A DNA stretch of 64,000 nucleotides from Cohaesibacter marisflavi (GCF_900115225.1 NZ_FOVR01000003.1:436017-500016), one strand, 5' to 3'; shown: positions 1 through 10,100, counted from the stretch's first letter. Notes: a model not told the origin generated them from the letters alone. Program-made: numbers and translations.

Positions 1-1
1 C

Positions 2-868
2 ACGGTTCCCCTGACCCATCTGGTCAACTATATCGATGACCGCTTGCGCACGGGACGCATCGTCAAACAGGCCCCGGTTTCCGGGCTTGAAGAGGTCACC
101 GAGCAGGCCGCCGTCAAGAATGCAGACGCGCGACCGACCTTCAAAGGCGGCAGCCTGAAGATCGACCACCTGACGATGGCTTATGGTGAGGTTGAAGTAT
201 TGAAGGATGTGACGCTGGAAGTACCCGCCGGGTCGGTTACTTGCGTGATCGGACCATCGGGCTCGGGTAAGTCCACCCTCTTGCGCGGCCTCAACCGATT
301 GGTTGAGCCAAAGGCGGGAGCGGTCACACTGGATGGCAGCGACGTGCTGACCATGCAACCGGAAACCCTCAGACGCCGCATTGGCATGGTGTTCCAGCAG
401 TTCAACCTGTTCCCGGACCATACTGCCTTGCAGAATGTCAGCCTTGCTCTTAACAAGGTCAAGAAAATGTCGACGGCCGAAGCCCGCAAACTGGCTGAGG
501 AACGTCTCACAGACGTAGGCCTTGCTTCGCGCATGAACCACCGTCCGGCCAACTTGTCTGGTGGGCAGCAGCAGCGTGTGGCCATTGCCCGTACATTGGC
601 CATGGAACCGGAAGTCATCCTGTTTGACGAAGTCACCAGCGCGCTCGACCCCGAGTTGGTCAAGGGTGTTCTTGAACTGATGACTGATCTCGGCAAGCGT
701 GGCATGACCATGGTTGTGGTCACCCACGAAATGGGCTTTGCCCGCAAGGTTGCAGATCAGGTGGTCTTCATGGATGAAGGCCGCATCATCGAGGCCGGTG
801 CCCCGCAGCAGATCTTCGACAATCCGAAGAACGAACGCCTCAAGCACTTCCTGCAAGAGGTGCTGTAA
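2..868 (+). CDS. Fused polar amino-acid ABC transporter permease/ATP-binding protein (3' part)
   Basis: The reading frame is open to the left edge of the window, so this is a partial gene with 288 residues visible. The first ~19 residues ([14 protein letters not shown]) read like the C-terminal end of a HisM/GltK-type permease. They continue without a stop into a short linker and then a complete PAAT-family ATPase: Walker [10 protein letters not shown] (about visible residues 84-92), Q-loop FQQFN, signature LSGGQQQR, Walker B ILFDE and the H-loop THEMGF. Permease-ATPase fusions of this kind are known in rhizobial amino-acid transporters. A TTG at 44 would give a stand-alone ATPase, but it has no ribosome-binding site and would leave the permease-like coding unexplained. 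The role is energising uptake of a polar amino acid at the inner membrane; the substrate cannot be told. A strong hairpin follows at 898-936. Confidence 0.85.
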   Translation, partial: TVPLTHLVNYIDDRLRTGRIVKQAPVSGLEEVTEQAAVKNADARPTFKGGSLKIDHLTMAYGEVEVLKDVTLEVPAGSVTCVIGPSGSGKSTLLRGLNRLVEPKAGAVTLDGSDVLTMQPETLRRRIGMVFQQFNLFPDHTALQNVSLALNKVKKMSTAEARKLAEERLTDVGLASRMNHRPANLSGGQQQRVAIARTLAMEPEVILFDEVTSALDPELVKGVLELMTDLGKRGMTMVVVTHEMGFARKVADQVVFMDEGRIIEAGAPQQIFDNPKNERLKHFLQEVL

Positions 869-897
869 GCAGCGATCCTTTGCACAAATGTCAAACT

Positions 898-936
898 GAA
901 AAAGGCAGGATATCGGAAAGATATCCTGCCTTTTTC
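898..936. terminator. Bidirectional rho-independent terminator
   Basis: A perfect 17-bp inverted repeat (898-914 with 920-936) has a 5-nt loop. Each strand ends in a run of five T after the GC-rich part, so it can stop both the amino-acid transporter transcript and the convergent RTX transcript (stop at 969). Confidence 0.9.
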
Positions 937-968
937 AATCTCGATTGGCACATATAGCCGAACGCGCT

Positions 969-2654
969 CTAAAGCACGAAATCGCCTTCTACCAGCGTGG
1001 AGGTATTGACCATCTGGATCTCGAAATCAGCCACGGCGTCGCCATTCACATCGGCAAAGACCAGCAGATCCGATCCGTCCGTTTCCAGCCATACAGAATG
1101 CGCTGCTGCTGAGCTGCCCGCAAAGGCGAAAGCCTGATTGCCATTGGCTGCGCTGTTGGCATCAATTCCGGAGAGATCAAGCACATCTTCGCCGCTATCG
1201 AATTCGGCAATCTTGTCATGTGCCGCGCCAGCCGTGCTGTCGTTGACTGTGTTGAAAAGGAAGCGATCAACGGCATTATCAATGCCTGCAAACATGGTGT
1301 CGGCTCCGAATCCTCCCGTGAAGCTGTCCGCCCCGGCGCCACCAAAAAGCTTGTCCCAGCCGAGGGCGCCAATGAGAATGTCGTTACCGCCATGACCATT
1401 GAGGATATCGTTGCCGCCCCCGCCATTCAGGGTATCGTTGCCAAGGCCGCCATTGAGATTGTCTGCGCCTTCGTGGCCGTTCAGCTTGTCGTTGCCGTTG
1501 GACGCATAGAGCTTGTCATTGCCCTTGCCACCATTGAGGATATCGTCTCCGAACCCGCCATTGAGAATGTCATTGCCGAAGCCACCATTCAGCGTGTCGT
1601 TGCCACCGCGCCCTGTCAGCGTATCATTGCCGAACAGACCGCTCAGCACATTGTCTTTCATGTTGCCGGTGATGGCATTGCCCAAGCCGTTGCCCGTACC
1701 GTCAATGGCCTGATTGCCCAAAAGGGTCAGGGCTTCGATATTCTGACTGTGGGCCTTTAAGGAGAAGCTTACCGAGCTTTTGACCAGATCAATACCCTGG
1801 CCTGCCGCCTCACTGACCTTGTCTCCCACATTGTCAACGATATAGGTGTCGTTGCCGCGGTTGCCAGACATGGTATCGGCACCAATGCCACCATCGAGCA
1901 AATCATTGCCAAGACCGCCGATCAGCGTGTCACCATGCTGGTTGCCGAACAGACGGTCATTGCCAGCACCGCCGTTTAGCACATCCGCGCCAAGGCCGCC
2001 GAAGAGTTTGTCAGCGCCAGCCTGTCCGAAGAGTTTGTCAGATCCTGCACCGCCGTAAAGGAAATCACCATTGTTGCCAGCTTTGATGGTATCGTTTCCA
2101 AGGCCACCATAGAGCGTATCAACGCCATTGTAGGTCGTGATGATATCATTGCCGGCATAGCTGTAAAACGTCGTGCCCCAATCCCGGCTCACGCTTTCCT
2201 GATCCGAGACCGGTTGCTGCAATTCACCAATGTCGATAATATCATGGCCAGACAAAACTGATTTGACGTAAGCGTCGTCATCTTTTGTCGATGCGGTTTG
2301 CGCTATTGCATAAACATCCGAATACCGAACGGAGATACCGGATATCTTCAGCAATGTCTCGGTTGTCGCCTCCCCGAACTCTCTAACTCTGAAGTCTAAA
2401 AACTGCAGGGTACCATCTTCCAGAACGTTCCCCTGATAGACAAGATCTCTTCCCCCGATCGCGAGATATGCCGAATAGAGTTGTTCCCCGAGATAAGCTG
2501 AAGACGATACGGTTGCAAAATACTGATAGTAGGCTCCCTCAAAATAGTAATTGTTATAGACTTGAGGTGTGCTCGTATTGGCATCTGAAAAATTGTCACC
2601 CAACAATGTGTCAAGAGCGGCGAGACTTCCATACCCCATATATAGATAAACCAT
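969..2654 (-). CDS. RTX-type calcium-binding repeat exoprotein
   Basis: A protein of 561 aa without an N-terminal signal peptide. Residues ~1-160 match nothing I recognise. Then come two blocks of glycine/aspartate nonapeptides of the GGxGxDxLx type (about residues 165-270 and 330-455), which fold as a Ca2+-binding parallel beta-roll. The last ~100 residues resemble the C-terminal domain of serralysins, ending in an aliphatic VEGDFVL tail, as expected for type I (ABC/MFP/TolC) secretion. No catalytic domain such as the HExxH of M10 peptidases is visible, so this is more likely a structural, adhesive or S-layer-like exoprotein than a toxin. No secretion ABC/HlyD pair dedicated to it lies next door. 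The ATG at 2654 is preceded by GGAG 9 nt upstream. The gene converges on the terminator at 898-936. Confidence 0.85.
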   Translation of the reverse strand: MVYLYMGYGSLAALDTLLGDNFSDANTSTPQVYNNYYFEGAYYQYFATVSSSAYLGEQLYSAYLAIGGRDLVYQGNVLEDGTLQFLDFRVREFGEATTETLLKISGISVRYSDVYAIAQTASTKDDDAYVKSVLSGHDIIDIGELQQPVSDQESVSRDWGTTFYSYAGNDIITTYNGVDTLYGGLGNDTIKAGNNGDFLYGGAGSDKLFGQAGADKLFGGLGADVLNGGAGNDRLFGNQHGDTLIGGLGNDLLDGGIGADTMSGNRGNDTYIVDNVGDKVSEAAGQGIDLVKSSVSFSLKAHSQNIEALTLLGNQAIDGTGNGLGNAITGNMKDNVLSGLFGNDTLTGRGGNDTLNGGFGNDILNGGFGDDILNGGKGNDKLYASNGNDKLNGHEGADNLNGGLGNDTLNGGGGNDILNGHGGNDILIGALGWDKLFGGAGADSFTGGFGADTMFAGIDNAVDRFLFNTVNDSTAGAAHDKIAEFDSGEDVLDLSGIDANSAANGNQAFAFAGSSAAAHSVWLETDGSDLLVFADVNGDAVADFEIQMVNTSTLVEGDFVL

Positions 2655-3000
2655 TCATTTCTCTCCAGTTTTTAAATTCTATCAATATCGCAGGGCAAAT
2701 ACAGCCATTTTAGATAGGGCTGTTCGCTCAATTATTTCCATTTGTTTCATATTTTATAAGTGGAATCCAGTCGCTCAGATATCGATAGGACACGCCTCTC
2801 GAAATAAGGCACGCTATGGTTTACTTTGAACACAAATATCCCGCTTAAATTGAGTTTTATAAGTGCCAACTTTGGCATTTGAATGGCGACCAGAAAGAGT
2901 ATTTATGTAGATTTTGTTCAACAATGTTCAAATATTGATACTTTTACTTAGGTCATCCGTTCGAATTGTACAACTTTGGATTAAAGTGTATATAAGTGGT
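2655..3000. other. AT-rich intergenic region upstream of the RTX gene
   Basis: No gene is visible here. The stretch is distinctly AT-rich and should hold the RTX promoter on the minus strand, but no clear -35/-10 pair stands out. The far end holds a candidate plus-strand promoter (see the small RNA entry). Confidence 0.4.
2966..2994 (+). promoter_or_regulatory. Candidate sigma-70 promoter for a small RNA
   Basis: TTGTAC (2966-2971), 17-bp spacer, TATATA (2989-2994). The -35 match is only partial. The value lies in its position about 115 bp ahead of an orphan plus-strand terminator. Confidence 0.35.
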
Positions 3001-3114
3001 ATTTTATAACCTATTTTTGTGTTGAGGCTGTGATTTCCCTGTTTGTCATCAGCACGGATGAACGGGAAGTCCAATTTACAAGGGCTCCTCTGGCAACAGA
3101 GGAGCCTTTTTTTT
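3001..3114 (+). ncRNA. Candidate small non-coding RNA ending in an intrinsic terminator
   Basis: No plus-strand gene lies between the divergent RTX start (2654) and this point, yet there is a textbook intrinsic terminator: a 10-bp stem (3083-3092 with 3097-3106), GCAA tetraloop and eight T (3107-3114). With the weak promoter at 2966-2994 this predicts a transcript of roughly 110 nt. The stem carries CUCCUC, resembling anti-Shine-Dalgarno motifs of rhizobial trans-acting sRNAs. No convincing ORF with a ribosome-binding site lies inside. This is inferred from signals only; the family is unknown. Confidence 0.4.
3083..3114 (+). terminator. Intrinsic terminator (orphan, plus strand)
   Basis: GGCTCCTCTG / CAGAGGAGCC stem with a GCAA loop, followed by eight T. 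It ends the proposed small RNA; no coding gene precedes it on this strand. Confidence 0.8.
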
Positions 3115-3168
3115 ATGAAACCGCACCCGTTTGTGACGGCGCGAAAAGTCACGCCCCTTCAGAATCAG

Positions 3169-3202
3169 AAAACCCTCACGGCCTTAAGACCATGAGGGTT
3201 TC
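3169..3202 (-). terminator. Probable terminator of the glycosidase/ABC operon
   Basis: Inverted repeat AAACCCTCA (3170-3178) / TGAGGGTTT (3193-3201), about 60 bp after the stop codon of the minus-strand GH3 gene. The stem ends in a short T run on the minus strand. Confidence 0.6.
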
Positions 3203-3259
3203 GTTTGCAGGAACAAACAAGGGGCAGGCAATGCCCGCCTGCATCTGGTTCATGAAGTC

Positions 3260-5632
3260 TTAGCTGATCTCGGTCTTGCTCACCATACGCCAATCACGCG
3301 CAAGGGTATGGAGCGAACCTGTCAGGGCTACCTTTGTCTTGAGGCGGATATCACCGCTGGATGCGCCCACCATCAGTTCAAACTGTCCCGGCTCTACGAT
3401 CCTATGCCCTTGCGGACCGGTGAAGCAGAGCATGTCGGTTGGCACCACAAAGGTTACTTTACCCGTCTGACCGGCTTCCAGCGCGATGCGCGTGAAAGCC
3501 TTCAGTTCCTTGACGGGGCGAACGACACTGGCCAGCTCATCTCGCACATAAAGCTGAGGCACCGCAACGCCAGCCCGTTGCCCCGTATTGGTGATGGTGA
3601 AACTCAGGCGGATTTCACCGCTTTCGCAATCCACCTGATCCTCGGCAAGAGACAGGTTCGTGAATGCGAAATCGGTATAGCTCAAGCCGTGCCCGAAGGG
3701 GTAAGCCGAGCCGAAGTGGCGGGCGATCGGCGTGCCCGAACTTTTGAAATTGTGATTATAGAAGTAAGGCGCGGCCCCTGCACTCTTTGGAATGGACAGG
3801 GTCAGACGTCCAGATGGCTCCACCGCCCCGGTGAGGACATTGGCAAGAGCCGTGCCTCCCTGTTGTCCGGAGAAGAAGGTCATGACCTGCGCTGCAAGTT
3901 TGTCTTCAAGACCACCCAGATTGTAAGGGCGACCGGAGGACAGAACCACAATGACCGGCTTGCCTGTGGCAACCACCGCATCCAGCAGCTCTTGCTGCAC
4001 GGCGGGCAGCCTAAGGGTGTCGACATCGGAGCCTTCGCCCACGGTGCCGGTCTGGAAGATACCGGACAGGTCGCCCACGCAGACGATGGCCACATCAGCC
4101 TCCTCAGCGGCGGCTACCGCATCGGGGATCATGTCCAGCCGCGTTGACAGGCTTGAGGCCTGTTCCAGACTGGTGCTGTCGTCCACATCGCCGGGGAAGA
4201 CCGGCGCTCCGGCCTTGCGTTCATCAAGGATGTTGCAGCCGCGCGCATAGGTGATTTCCACCTTGTCACCAATGAGCTCCTTAAGCCCGGCAAGCGGGGT
4301 GATGACATTGCCGATTTCCTCTTCCTCGTCATTATGAATGAGGTGAACCGGGAAGCTATAGTCCCCCAGCAATGCCAATGGATCGTCCGCCGTCGGGCCG
4401 ATGACGGCAATTTTCTTCTGACCGCTGAGCGGCAGGATGCCATCATTGGACACAATGACGACCGACTGTTCGGCCACTTCACGAGCCACATCCACGGCCT
4501 TTTCGCTTTGCAGCGTAACCGCGCTGTCATCTGCGTAAGGTTTCTCGAACAAGCCGATGCGGAACTTCTCAACGAGAACCCGTTTCACTATTTCGTTGAT
4601 GGTCTCCTCGGTGAGGAGACCGCGTTTGACGGCATCTTCCAGATCTTTGGCGCAGTCATCCCCCGGCAGTTCGATGTCCAAACCGGCATTGAAGGACAAG
4701 GCTGCTGCTTCTGCTTCATCGCTTGCGACGCCATGATGCTGATACAGCAGAGAAACGCCCACATAGTCGGCCACGATCAGGCCATCAAAGCCCCAATCCT
4801 CGCGCAGCACCTTGGTCAGCAAATGACGGGAGGCATGCACCGGCTCATTGTCGATGTCATGATAGGCGGGCATGACCGAGCCTGCATTGGCCAGTTTCAC
4901 GGCCATTTCAAATGGCAGCAGGAACATGTCGTTGAGTTCGCGCCAGCCCATATGCACCGGGGCATGGTTGCGTCCGCCCTCACTGGCCGAATGGCCTGCA
5001 TAATGCTTCAGAGTGGCCAGCAGATCGCGCTTCTCGCCTTGCAGGCCCTTCACATAATGGGTCGCCATGAGCCCGCAGAGATAGGGGTCTTCGCCGAAAG
5101 TTTCTTCCGTACGACCCCAGCGGGCGTCGCGGGCCACATCCAGCACCGGAGCCAAGCCCTGATGGCAGCCCACGGCCCGGGCTTCCTCGCCGATCATCTT
5201 GCCTACTTCTTCGATGAGTTCCGGATTCCATGTCGCGCCATAGCCAAGCGCCGAGGGGAACAGGGTCGCGCCCTTGATCATCAGCCCCGAGAGGCATTCT
5301 TCATGCGACATCACCGGAATGCCGAGGCGGGTTTCCTCTAGCATGAATTTTTGCAATGCATTGAGCGCCCGGACGCCTTCTGCCGGGTCTATGCTGCGGG
5401 TGCCAAGCGGCCGGGTGATCTGGCCCAGTCCTCGCCCCAGCATCTGCCGCAGGGTGTCAGCATCGCTTTCGCCGGTGAACTGGTCACTACGCACATTATG
5501 TTCGCCATTCTCGTTGAGAAACAGCCAAACGGCGTGCATCTGCCCGATTTTCTCGTCCAGCGTCATACGGGATAACAGATCATCCGCACGCGCTTCTGGG
5601 CTTTGGGTTGCGTCTTTGAATATGTCAGTCAT
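3260..5632 (-). CDS. bglX: Glycoside hydrolase family 3 beta-glucosidase/beta-xylosidase
   Basis: This 790-aa enzyme should release terminal beta-linked glucose or xylose from oligosaccharides. The order is GH3 N-terminal barrel (about residues 20-330), GH3 C-terminal domain (about 370-600) and a fibronectin-III-like domain (about 670-745). The catalytic nucleophile is most likely Asp289 in GLIVADYVGV, and KHYAGH (about 209-214) is the conserved substrate-binding motif. There is no signal peptide, so it should act in the cytoplasm on sugars brought in by the ABC transporter just upstream. It is the last gene of a run ATPase/permeases/binding protein, 25 bp after the ATPase stop. Glucosidase and xylosidase cannot be told apart by eye in this subfamily. 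Confidence 0.9.
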   Translation of the reverse strand: MTDIFKDATQSPEARADDLLSRMTLDEKIGQMHAVWLFLNENGEHNVRSDQFTGESDADTLRQMLGRGLGQITRPLGTRSIDPAEGVRALNALQKFMLEETRLGIPVMSHEECLSGLMIKGATLFPSALGYGATWNPELIEEVGKMIGEEARAVGCHQGLAPVLDVARDARWGRTEETFGEDPYLCGLMATHYVKGLQGEKRDLLATLKHYAGHSASEGGRNHAPVHMGWRELNDMFLLPFEMAVKLANAGSVMPAYHDIDNEPVHASRHLLTKVLREDWGFDGLIVADYVGVSLLYQHHGVASDEAEAAALSFNAGLDIELPGDDCAKDLEDAVKRGLLTEETINEIVKRVLVEKFRIGLFEKPYADDSAVTLQSEKAVDVAREVAEQSVVIVSNDGILPLSGQKKIAVIGPTADDPLALLGDYSFPVHLIHNDEEEEIGNVITPLAGLKELIGDKVEITYARGCNILDERKAGAPVFPGDVDDSTSLEQASSLSTRLDMIPDAVAAAEEADVAIVCVGDLSGIFQTGTVGEGSDVDTLRLPAVQQELLDAVVATGKPVIVVLSSGRPYNLGGLEDKLAAQVMTFFSGQQGGTALANVLTGAVEPSGRLTLSIPKSAGAAPYFYNHNFKSSGTPIARHFGSAYPFGHGLSYTDFAFTNLSLAEDQVDCESGEIRLSFTITNTGQRAGVAVPQLYVRDELASVVRPVKELKAFTRIALEAGQTGKVTFVVPTDMLCFTGPQGHRIVEPGQFELMVGASSGDIRLKTKVALTGSLHTLARDWRMVSKTEIS

Positions 5633-5657
5633 TATGGTCAGTCCTTGAAAGCACGCA

Positions 5658-6818
5658 TCACAGCGAAAGAGCGTCGAAGCTGAGAGATTTGGGGGCGGGG
5701 TTGAGATGGGTCAGTGCTTCGCCTTCCCCGTCGAACAGATGGCAAAGCTCTGGACGCACATGGAAGCGAATGGCGCCGCGCACATTCACCACGGCTTCGT
5801 CGGAGACCTTGGCAATCATCGGCTGCTCGGCATTGCTCGAGAGATAAAGGAAGCTATATTCACCAAAATTCTCGACCGCGTTGAGGGGTCGGGAAAAGAC
5901 CTGCTCGCTCACGTCCTCACCAACGGGCAGCATATGCTCGGGGCGGATGCCAAGCGTCAGGGATGTACCCGCAGCCAGATGGCTGGCGGAAACAGGCACA
6001 AACAGCTCTTCGCCACTTTCCAGCTTGACCGTAGCCCCTTCACTGGACGCGCCTGTAAGAGTAACGGGTAGAAAATTCATGGAAGGGGAGCCGAGAAACC
6101 CTGCCACAAAGAGATTTTGCGGCCGGTGATACAGTTCGAGCGGCGAACCGATCTGGGCAATGGAGCCCTTCTTGATCACATCGTCCCCGGCCCGCAGCAA
6201 CACGATCTTGTCGGCCAACGCCATCGCTTCGGTCTGGTCGTGGGTCACATAGATCATGCTCGCTTCGGGGAATTTGCGATGCAGATTGGCAATCTCGGTG
6301 CGCATATGCACTCGCAGGGCGGCATCGAGGTTGGATAGAGGCTCATCGAACAGGAATACCGCAGGCTGACGCACGATGGCCCGACCAATGGCCACGCGCT
6401 GGCGCTGACCCCCGGACAGTTCCTTGGGCTTGCGCTCAAGCAGATTTTCAATTTGCAGGATGTGAGCTGCCTCATTGACCCGATTGGTGATTTCATCCTT
6501 TGGCGTCTTGGCCTGCTTGAGGCCGAAAGCCATATTCTCGAACACGCTCATATGGGGGTAGAGCGCATAATTCTGGAACACCATCGCCACACGGCGTTCG
6601 GCAGGCAAGGCCTCGTTCATGCGCTGGCCACCGATCTTCAGCTCGCCATCGGAGAGCGTCTCGATGCCGGCGATCATGCGCAAAAGGGTGGATTTGCCAC
6701 AGCCGGAAGGGCCAAGGAAGACGCAGAATTTGCCATCCTCGATGTCCAGATTGATGTCATTCAGCACGGTCACCCGGCCAAATCGTTTGGCTGCATTGTC
6801 TAGGGAAATGCTTGTCAT
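5658..6818 (-). CDS. CUT1 sugar ABC transporter ATPase (UgpC/MsmK type)
   Basis: A 386-aa nucleotide-binding subunit that powers sugar import. Visible motifs are Walker [10 protein letters not shown] (about 37-45), Q-loop [10 protein letters not shown], signature LSGGQRQR, Walker B VFLFDEP and the switch His in VTHDQTEAM. The C-terminal ~130 residues form the TOBE/MalK-type regulatory domain. It lies between the MalG-like permease gene (125-bp gap) and the GH3 gene in the same direction, so it very likely serves this transporter. Such ATPases are often shared between systems, and a second close relative lies at 26761-27843. Confidence 0.93.
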   Translation of the reverse strand: MTSISLDNAAKRFGRVTVLNDINLDIEDGKFCVFLGPSGCGKSTLLRMIAGIETLSDGELKIGGQRMNEALPAERRVAMVFQNYALYPHMSVFENMAFGLKQAKTPKDEITNRVNEAAHILQIENLLERKPKELSGGQRQRVAIGRAIVRQPAVFLFDEPLSNLDAALRVHMRTEIANLHRKFPEASMIYVTHDQTEAMALADKIVLLRAGDDVIKKGSIAQIGSPLELYHRPQNLFVAGFLGSPSMNFLPVTLTGASSEGATVKLESGEELFVPVSASHLAAGTSLTLGIRPEHMLPVGEDVSEQVFSRPLNAVENFGEYSFLYLSSNAEQPMIAKVSDEAVVNVRGAIRFHVRPELCHLFDGEGEALTHLNPAPKSLSFDALSL

Positions 6819-6943
6819 GACTGATGGATCCTCTTTGCAGAGATGTCTTTGGTACGCCGCGGCGCCTGCCCATCAAGGGGATGCGTCAAGCGGCGAGGGA
6901 AAAAGGCTTGGTTCAATTGGTTGGGTCGATGCTCTGCCATGGC

Positions 6944-7777
6944 CTATCCCTTCAAAGATCCGGCCATCATGCCGTTGACGATCTTTTCCTGACCGATGGC
7001 ATAGACGATGATCAATGGCAGGGTGCTGAGGGTGACCACGGCAAGGATCGCCGGGATATCGGCGGCATATTGCCCCTGAAAATCCCAAACGGCGAGCGGC
7101 AGGGTGCGTGTGCCGGGCGAGCTGGTCAGCACATAGGCAAAGACAAACTCGTTCCATAGCATGATGCCGTTATAAATGGCCACAGTGGAGATGCCCGGCC
7201 CCGACAGCGGGAAGAAGATCTTGAAGAAAATCTTGAACGGGCCACAGCCATCCAGAAAGGCGGCTTCCTCGAGCTCTTTGGGCACCTGCCGCATGAACTC
7301 GGTGAGAATGAACACCGAAATCGGCAGACTGCAAGCCACATAGGGACCGATGAGCGCAAACATGGTGTCATACAGGCCCATATTCTTGATCATCAGATAA
7401 ATGGGCACGAGTGTGACATGCAGCGGCACGATCATGCCTGCCACGATGAGGCCAAACAGCAGATTGTTGAAGCGGAATTTGAGCCGCGCCAGCGCATAGG
7501 CCGCCATGGAGCTGACAAGCACGATGAGAATGACAGAGACGGAGATTACAAAGATCGAGTTGCGCAGATAGGTCAAGAAGGATCCATTGAGCAACTGGAT
7601 GTAATTGTCAAAATTCCAATGCTCGGGCGGCATCCAGACCGCATTGGTGTAGGTCTCCTGCAAGCTCTTGAAGCTGGTGAAAGCCACGAAGATGAAGGGC
7701 AGCGTGGTGACCAGAAGCCAGAACAGGCCGAGCACGGGAAAGGCGATTTTCGAGAATTTGAACGGTTTCTTTTGCAT
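6944..7777 (-). CDS. CUT1 sugar ABC transporter permease, MalG-like
   Basis: 277 aa with six predicted membrane spans. The conserved EAA loop reads [20 protein letters not shown] (about residues 168-187), the site that docks to the ATPase. It follows the other permease gene with a 3-bp gap, and together they form the membrane channel. The substrate is unknown; the neighbouring GH3 enzyme argues for beta-linked oligosaccharides. Confidence 0.93.
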   Translation of the reverse strand: MQKKPFKFSKIAFPVLGLFWLLVTTLPFIFVAFTSFKSLQETYTNAVWMPPEHWNFDNYIQLLNGSFLTYLRNSIFVISVSVILIVLVSSMAAYALARLKFRFNNLLFGLIVAGMIVPLHVTLVPIYLMIKNMGLYDTMFALIGPYVACSLPISVFILTEFMRQVPKELEEAAFLDGCGPFKIFFKIFFPLSGPGISTVAIYNGIMLWNEFVFAYVLTSSPGTRTLPLAVWDFQGQYAADIPAILAVVTLSTLPLIIVYAIGQEKIVNGMMAGSLKG

Positions 7778-7780
7778 CGC

Positions 7781-8707
7781 TCAGACCTCCGTTTCAAAGC
7801 GTTTGGATAGACGCATGGAGATAGCGGCAATCACGGTGATGATGATGAACATCGCCGAGGCAATGGTGCTGCCATAGCCCATCTCAAAGGAGTTGAAGAC
7901 GGTGTGGTACATGTAGGTCGCCATCATTTCCGAGGAATGTTCAGGCCCACCGTCCGTCATCACATAGACAAGGTCGAAATAGCGCATGGACCCGATGACC
8001 GCGAGCAGCACCGCCGTACGGAACGTGCCTTGCAGATGGGGCAGCTTCAATCGCCAGAAGATGGTTGACTGGCTGGCGCCATCCAGATTGGCCGCTTCCA
8101 CAATCTCCCGGGGGAAGGAGGAAAGGGCAGCGAGGAATAGCACCATGTAGAATGGCACATTCTGCCAGCAGACAACGGCAATGACCGAGCCCAACGCCAG
8201 ATCCGGATCGCCCAGCCAGTCTTGTGTCCAGTCATATAGACCCAGTTCTGCAAGAATGGCGTTGATGGGGCCAAAGTTGGGATCAAAGATGTTCTTGAAC
8301 AGCACTCCCAGCGCCACGCTCGACATGAGCAGCGGGATGAAATAGAGGATCTTGAGTATCCGCGATCCCTTGGCCGCTTCATCCAGCACCACAGCCAGCA
8401 CCACCGCGATGGGCAGCTGGATCAGCACGGAGAAGACCGCCAGATAGATGTTGTTCAGCGCCGATTGCCAGAATATGGCATCGGAGAGCAGCCGCTCCCA
8501 ATTGTCCAGTCCGTTGAAGCGGGCACCATTGCCCAGCCCGTTCCAATCCAGGAACGACAGCTGGAAACTGTAGATCAACGGATAGAGGAGGAAGACCGAC
8601 AACAGGATGATTGCCGGAGCGAGGAAGACAAACGGGGCCAGCTTTTGCGCTCGCCGGTAGGATTGTCTTGAACGAAGTGTCATGGATTGTTGAGATCCAC
8701 CAGACAT
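7781..8707 (-). CDS. CUT1 sugar ABC transporter permease, MalF-like
   Basis: 308 aa with an N-terminal cytoplasmic segment, six membrane spans and the EAA loop VEAANLDGASQSTIFWRLKL. It is the first permease of the operon after the binding-protein gene, separated from it by a 100-bp spacer that contains hairpins (8738-8807). Confidence 0.93.
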   Translation of the reverse strand: MSGGSQQSMTLRSRQSYRRAQKLAPFVFLAPAIILLSVFLLYPLIYSFQLSFLDWNGLGNGARFNGLDNWERLLSDAIFWQSALNNIYLAVFSVLIQLPIAVVLAVVLDEAAKGSRILKILYFIPLLMSSVALGVLFKNIFDPNFGPINAILAELGLYDWTQDWLGDPDLALGSVIAVVCWQNVPFYMVLFLAALSSFPREIVEAANLDGASQSTIFWRLKLPHLQGTFRTAVLLAVIGSMRYFDLVYVMTDGGPEHSSEMMATYMYHTVFNSFEMGYGSTIASAMFIIITVIAAISMRLSKRFETEV

Positions 8708-8737
8708 GAGGAGTATCCCTTCATTTGGCCGCAGCCG

Positions 8738-8807
8738 ACCGTTGCCCCTGGAAGGCAGCGGCCGGAAAGATCGATCACAATGTCGACGGATTGTCTCTCA
8801 AGAGAGA
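8738..8807 (-). other. Intercistronic stem-loops after the sugar-binding-protein gene
   Basis: A small hairpin TCTCTC/GAGAGA (8794-8807) sits directly after the binding-protein stop codon. A second, GC-rich imperfect stem follows (CCGTTGCC 8738-8745 with GGCAGCGG near 8753-8760). Such structures usually protect the upstream message and give more binding protein than permease. Confidence 0.5.
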
Positions 8808-10100
8808 TTATTTGCCAGCGAGTTCCTTGGCAGCGGCTTCCATCTTGGCGGCCGCTTCTTCCGGAGTGATGGAGAGCCCCAGCAGTTGCTGTGTGGTATC
8901 CTTGTGGATTTCAGCCAGCGATGGTGCCAGTTCCTGATCATACCAGAGCTGGATGCTCGGAGCCTTGGCAACGGCATCCATAACCTCGGCGAGGTAGGGA
9001 TCTTCGACCTCGGCGTCCTTGATGGGCAAGATCTTGTTGTCTTCCATCTTCAGTTTGGCAGCCGTATCATCGGTCGAATACATCAGCAGTTCAAAGGCTT
9101 TATCCTGATAGGGGCAAGCGGAGTTGATGGAGATATAATTGTCTCCCATGGTGCCTATGGCATTGTTCGGATCGCCTTTGCCCCCTTCCACTGCCGGGAA
9201 GGTGAAGAAACCGACATTCTTGGCAAAGTCGGGATTTTCATTCTCGATAGAGCCGAATTCCCAGCTGCCCATCAGTTCCATGGCTGCACGGCCGGAATAA
9301 AGCAGACGACGCGAGCCGCCAATGTCATAATCGAGCCCGTTATAGCCGCGGGCAAAGCCGCCAGCCTTGACCAGATCCTGAAGCAACTTGCCGGCCTTGA
9401 TGAAGGTCGGATCTTCAAAGGAGCCACCCGGCTCGCGGTCGGCAGCTTTCTGGAACACGTCCGGACCACCGATGCGATCTGCCAGATAGACGAAGAACAT
9501 GGAGCCGGGCCACTTGGCCTTGTTGGCTAGCGCAAAGGGCGCGATCTTGTGCTCGTTGAGGGTTTCGACCACATCCATCAGTTCCGCCCAGGTCTTTGGC
9601 GGCTTGATGTCGAATTTCTCGAAGATGGCCTTGTTGTAGATGATCACCGCCACAGAGGTGCCCATCACGGGCAAGCCATAGACATCGCCATCATATTTGG
9701 CTGGCGAGAAACTGGCTGGCAGGAACCGGTCGGCGAATTCCTTGTTCTTTTGCAGATAGGGCGTCAGATTGGTCACGTTGCCTGCCTTGATATATTCACG
9801 CAGAGGGCCTCCACCCCAGCTGGTGAAGACACAAGGGGCTTCGTTTGCACCGAACGCGATTTTCAATTTGGTTTTATAGGCATCGTTTGCGATGTGCACA
9901 TCTTCGACCTTGAAGCCGGGATTGGCTGCTTCGAAACGGTCCGCTGCGTCGCGGATCGTGGCAACCGTACGTTCCTGCGTTTGCAAATCCCATGATGTGA
10001 TGATTTTTGTGTCGTCAGCCGATGCGCTCATTGGCAGAAGGCCTGCCATGGCAACACCGCACAGAAGACCGGCGATGCGCCCTGAAAGTTTTAGCTGCAT
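8808..10100 (-). CDS. CUT1 sugar ABC transporter substrate-binding protein
   Basis: 430 aa. A clear Sec signal peptide (basic start, hydrophobic residues ~8-24, cleavage after SASA near residue 28) sends it to the periplasm. The rest is a MalE-like type I extracellular solute-binding fold (ITSWDLQTQERTV start, PVMGTSVAVIIYNK hinge region). It is the first gene of the operon that continues through two permeases, the ATPase and the GH3 enzyme, so it probably binds a beta-oligosaccharide such as cellobiose. The promoter with its overlapping operator lies at 10166-10194. Confidence 0.93.
   Translation of the reverse strand: MQLKLSGRIAGLLCGVAMAGLLPMSASADDTKIITSWDLQTQERTVATIRDAADRFEAANPGFKVEDVHIANDAYKTKLKIAFGANEAPCVFTSWGGGPLREYIKAGNVTNLTPYLQKNKEFADRFLPASFSPAKYDGDVYGLPVMGTSVAVIIYNKAIFEKFDIKPPKTWAELMDVVETLNEHKIAPFALANKAKWPGSMFFVYLADRIGGPDVFQKAADREPGGSFEDPTFIKAGKLLQDLVKAGGFARGYNGLDYDIGGSRRLLYSGRAAMELMGSWEFGSIENENPDFAKNVGFFTFPAVEGGKGDPNNAIGTMGDNYISINSACPYQDKAFELLMYSTDDTAAKLKMEDNKILPIKDAEVEDPYLAEVMDAVAKAPSIQLWYDQELAPSLAEIHKDTTQQLLGLSITPEEAAAKMEAAAKELAGK

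Noticed and set aside
1138-2058. Plus-strand open frames (up to 180 codons) inside the RTX gene
   Set aside because: They are antisense shadows of the Gly/Asp repeat codons; no ribosome sites and repetitive low-complexity translations.
1300-2160. Regularly spaced DNA repeats that look CRISPR-like
   Set aside because: The ~27-nt periodicity is that of the RTX nonapeptides and the repeats are degenerate; there are no unique spacers or cas genes.
3308-5341. Long plus-strand frames of 279 and 335 codons opposite the GH3 gene
   Set aside because: Shadows of a strongly supported GH3 coding sequence; translations resemble no family.
8706-9530. 274-codon plus-strand frame opposite the first sugar-binding protein gene
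   Set aside because: Antisense to a well-recognised gene, without ribosome site or domains.
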